A stretch of 21,662 nt of DNA from Plakobranchus ocellatus. Its lineage: Eukaryota; Mollusca; Gastropoda; Plakobranchidae. The position numbers and the translations under genes were made by a program. Of the stretch, positions 18,874 through 21,662 are shown piece after piece. Location: assembly GCA_019648995.1 (NCBI GenBank), contig BLXT01003865.1, positions 1,944,424 to 1,966,085 on the forward strand, in the 5' to 3' direction. A model generated the notes under the pieces. That model searched no databases and was not told where the DNA came from. It worked only from the letters and a program-made list of their open reading frames with translations. Every line of letters starts with the position of its first letter. The first letter of the stretch is position 1.

Positions 18874-21066
18874 GTTACCTTGTCTGGAACAGACATTGGC
18901 AATCATGTTCCTCCTCTCAAACCTATCCTCAGTTAACCTTATAAAATTGTTGTTAATGTTACTACCCTTGCCTATTGCCCATGACTTAAAGATTTTCAAT
19001 AAAAGTTATTCTTTGTCTACCTCTACTGCATTTGCCTTCAATCTTTCCACTGATTTCTAAGTGTTCTAAACCTTGCGTCGGCGAATATGGCCTAAAACTG
19101 TAGTTGCCTCTGTCTTATGGTTTTGATTAGTGATCGCTCAAGATTAGCCTCTTTCAGAACCTATTCAGTATTCATTAGACTTTTTTTCCGTCCATGATAA
19201 TCCTCATCATTCTTCTGATAAACCACATCTCTACTGCTTCTAGTTTTTTTTTTCTATTTCTTTGTTTTGTCCAACACTCACTACCATACAGAAGCACTGA
19301 CCCGACATTTTGGTTGTCATACTTATGTTTCTGTTTGCCAGTATTGGTTTTATTTTTTGGAATGTATCTTTGGCCATGGCAATTCTTTTACTTATTTCAT
19401 TTGTGCATCTGCCATCTGATGTTATCAGGTAACCTAGACATTTGAATTTTGCTGTTCGATTTTTTCGCCTTTGCTAAAGAGATTGCACTTGGGGTTAGAG
19501 GATTTCTTTGAGATGACCATACATTCTGTTTTCTTTACATTCAAAGACGGGCCCATTCTTTCGCTCTCTAAAACTACAGTATCTAGAAGGTTTTGGAATT
19601 GTTCGCGGGAATCTGCTTTAAAACTGTATCATCTGCATACCTGAGATTACTAAGATTCTCCCCCATATTTATTTTTAAGCCTGAAATACCATCAAGATTC
19701 CTTAAGATTATTTCTTCATATAGGTTAAAAAGATCAGGAGACATTACCCATCCCTGCCTACACCTCTTTTGATGGGTTTGAAATCACTATGTTCTTCATT
19801 TCTTAAAGATGCAGTCTGATCCCAGTAGAGATTTCTAATTACTAACAGGTCTTTCCCATCGATGTCTAACGCATCTGCATACGAAACAGCTCTACATGTC
19901 TTACTTTATCAAAAACTTTAGAATAATCAATGAAACAGCGGTGGAGATCTTTTACTCTCTATACACCTTTCCGTATAAGCATTGACATAGTGAATATTGC
20001 ATTTCTAGTCCCTTTATCAGGCATAACGCCAAACTGTTTTGGAGATATTTCTGGTCTTAGACTCTTGTGCATTTTATGCATCAAAACACGTAACAGGATT
20101 ATGAAACTGAGTATTCTATGAAGTTCACATTCTGTTGCTCCTGGTGTTTTAGGCAGTACTGTAAAAACACATTTACAAAGATCTTCTGGAATTGTACCAC
20201 TGTCGTCAGATCTATCCCTAAATTATCTAATGCTTTAATTATTTCTTCAACATACTCTGACCATCTGTTTCGTATTTCCTACTTCTCCATTAACATCTTT
20301 GATTTGATGCAGCCAGGGCTACTACATTTGATTTTCTTACCACTGACAACATTAATTTTAGCATACATGTACATGAATTTGCTATCTATATTAAGCTTTT
20401 GCTCTATTTCCTGACATTGTTGATTAATCCATTCTTCTTTCGCTGCGTTGCATTTTATTTTGATGTTTCTGTTTAGGTCTTTGTATTTGGCTTCTACATT
20501 TTTTTTTTGCGCCTTTCTTCCATTAAATCGAGTTTTTCTTTGTTTATCCATTTCTTTAAAAATCTTATGCTCTTTATTTAAAATCTTTTTTGGGAACGTT
20601 TTTTTCTATGACTTCATTAAGTGAATTTTTCATTTCTGACAATAATTCTGATATTTCTGAGATATTATTTAGAGTTTCATATTTGTTATGCACAGCTACA
20701 GCAATTTTGTCTCTTAGTTTTTCATCAGATTTTAGTAAGTCCCATTTGGAATTTAGAATTAGCCTTTGCCTTTCTTAACTTCTTAAGTTTTATCTGAAAT
20801 TTACACATTACTGGAATATGATATGATCTCCGTCAGTGTCTTCGATGTTTTGAGGCGTTTCGGAATCTTTTGTGAATGAGGATGTAATCTATTCTGTTTC
20901 TACTTCTATCTCCGGGGCTCTTCCAAGTCCATTGTCGCTTAGGGTGGTTTTGATACCAAGTATTTGTTATGGTAAATCATTTATTTGGCACCATTCAGTT
21001 AGCCTAATTCCACACACATTTACAGTCCCTATGCCACTGGGCTCAACAACATCTTCTACCCTTAAG
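18850..21066 (-). mobile_element. 5'-truncated non-LTR retrotransposon (LINE), RTE-like
   Basis: On the minus strand the end of an apurinic-type endonuclease (EPSGIGTVNVCGIRLTEWC near 21040; NRIDYILIHKR near 20890) is followed by a linker (20551-20279) and a reverse transcriptase. RT landmarks are PKTPGATECELHR near 20150; FIDYSKVFDKVRH around 19903-19935; IKRGV and SPDLFNLY around 19780-19715; LRYADDTVL with the catalytic YADD at 19628-19639; and LNVKKTECMV near 19535. The C-terminal part reads EMWFIRRMMRI near 19210. The reading frame is interrupted repeatedly, so the copy is inactive. The missing 5' part and the (GAT)n 3' tail are normal for LINE insertion. The sequence resembles the abundant invertebrate elements often mislabelled 'craniofacial development protein 2'. 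RTE clade membership is probable, not proven. Confidence 0.9.
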
Positions 21067-21308
21067 TAGAACTAGAAGAACAGGGATACAGGCTTGCTCA
21101 AATAGGAAAGAGCAAAGTAATGGAGCAAGCCCATTCGAGGCTGAGTCACTGCAATGACATACTCACAGCAGGTGAACCAAGAAAGGGCTGAAGACCTCGA
21201 CATAGCAACAGGCCTAGCTACACGCACATGAAACGAGTCAAGCGGCAGTGCTTGCTTGAGGCCTTCACATCACACATGCACACACACAATAATGCGGTAT
21301 GTCTTTTT
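21067..21308. other. Unassigned sequence between LINE and minisatellite
   Basis: Of higher complexity and GC than the surroundings, but with no recognised gene, inverted repeat or RNA. Confidence 0.4.
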
Positions 21309-21472
21309 ACCGAAACTCACCGAAACTCGCCAAAACTCACCGAAACTCATCGAAACTCGCCAAAACTCACCGAAACTCACCACGAAAACCTCCGAAACTC
21401 GCTGAAACTCACCTAAACTCTCCAAAACTCACCGAAACTCACCGAAACTCTCCAAAACTCACTGAAACTCAC
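21309..21472 (+). repeat. 10-bp minisatellite, ACCGAAACTC type
   Basis: The core unit is ACCGAAACTC, with variants GCCAAAACTC, ATCGAAACTC, TCCAAAACTC and ACTGAAACTC. Seven units run without interruption from 21309 to 21378, ordered A-A-B-A-A'-B-A, so a 30-bp higher-order pattern shows. After an irregular piece near 21380 the array resumes to about 21472. Frames through it read as Asn-Ser-Pro-Lys-Leu or Thr-Glu-Thr-His repeats and are not real proteins. Confidence 0.92.
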
Positions 21473-21612
21473 CACAGAAACACATACCCCAGTAATGCAT
21501 GCTGTCGGCGCCGGATACTTCTTTTCATTAGAAATGACTACCAAGGATGTCAAACGCATTAGGAAATGTCTTTTTTTTTGTTTTTGTTACATGTATGTAT
21601 TTGGTCACCTTA

Positions 21613-21615
<3 letters not shown>

Positions 21616-21662
<47 letters not shown>
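21616..21662 (+). repeat. (TC)n microsatellite, runs off the window
   Basis: An uninterrupted TC dinucleotide tract of 47 bases up to the last base. Its full length is unknown. Confidence 0.97.

Noticed and set aside
21228-21562. Open frames reading through the minisatellite (NSPKLTETHR repeats)
   Set aside because: They are a by-product of the 10-bp repeat in all frames; no independent coding evidence.
1-21662. LTR retroelements, endogenous viruses or Polinton-like elements
   Set aside because: No paired LTRs, gag, integrase, envelope, capsid or protein-primed polymerase sequence was recognised; the only reverse transcriptase is of LINE type.

Overview
This is a piece of an AT-rich, intron-rich animal genome, probably from a mollusc and perhaps a gastropod. 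Two conserved animal genes can be read through their exons: an aminoacylase-1-like peptidase and an SH2B-family signalling adaptor. All other recognisable content is decayed or miniature transposons and simple repeats. The animal assignment is firm. The molluscan assignment is an impression from the mix of elements and from recurring CTAGATCTAG-type and AGGCCTATA-type words, and is weak. No prokaryotic, CRISPR, tRNA or rRNA feature is visible.

Layout. Positions 551-2118 hold three plus-strand exons of an aminoacylase-1 (ACY1) homologue, including a 23-nt microexon. The rest of that gene is not found. Positions 2341-5186 are one DNA transposon with 30-bp terminal inverted repeats, arrays of a GACTTAGGCC word near both ends, and a decayed minus-strand gene of a transposon-borne family (DUF7869-like). 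Positions 5187-7523 show no gene. An SH2B exon at 7524-7744 and the final SH2B exon at 11431-11835 together encode a complete SH2 domain and C-terminus. The 3.7-kb intron between them holds an exon-like minus-strand segment (7842-8089), a near-identical ~630-bp duplication (9011-9642 and 10504-11130) and a 353-N assembly gap.

Downstream of SH2B are a 325-bp TIR miniature element (12324-12648), a TTAA-bounded element with hairpin units (13901-14286), a possible minus-strand exon (15396-15586), a piggyBac transposase relic (about 16740-17530), a 5'-truncated RTE-like LINE with a (GAT)n tail (18850-21066), a 10-bp-period minisatellite (21309-21472) and a (TC)n tract running off the end.

The two host genes have no obvious functional link: ACY1 is a cytosolic amidohydrolase and SH2B is a tyrosine-kinase adaptor. 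The most informative points are the predicted Cbl-binding motif at the extreme C-terminus of SH2B, a strong splice donor inside its last exon that would remove that motif, and the isolated ACY1 exons lying close upstream of SH2B on the same strand.
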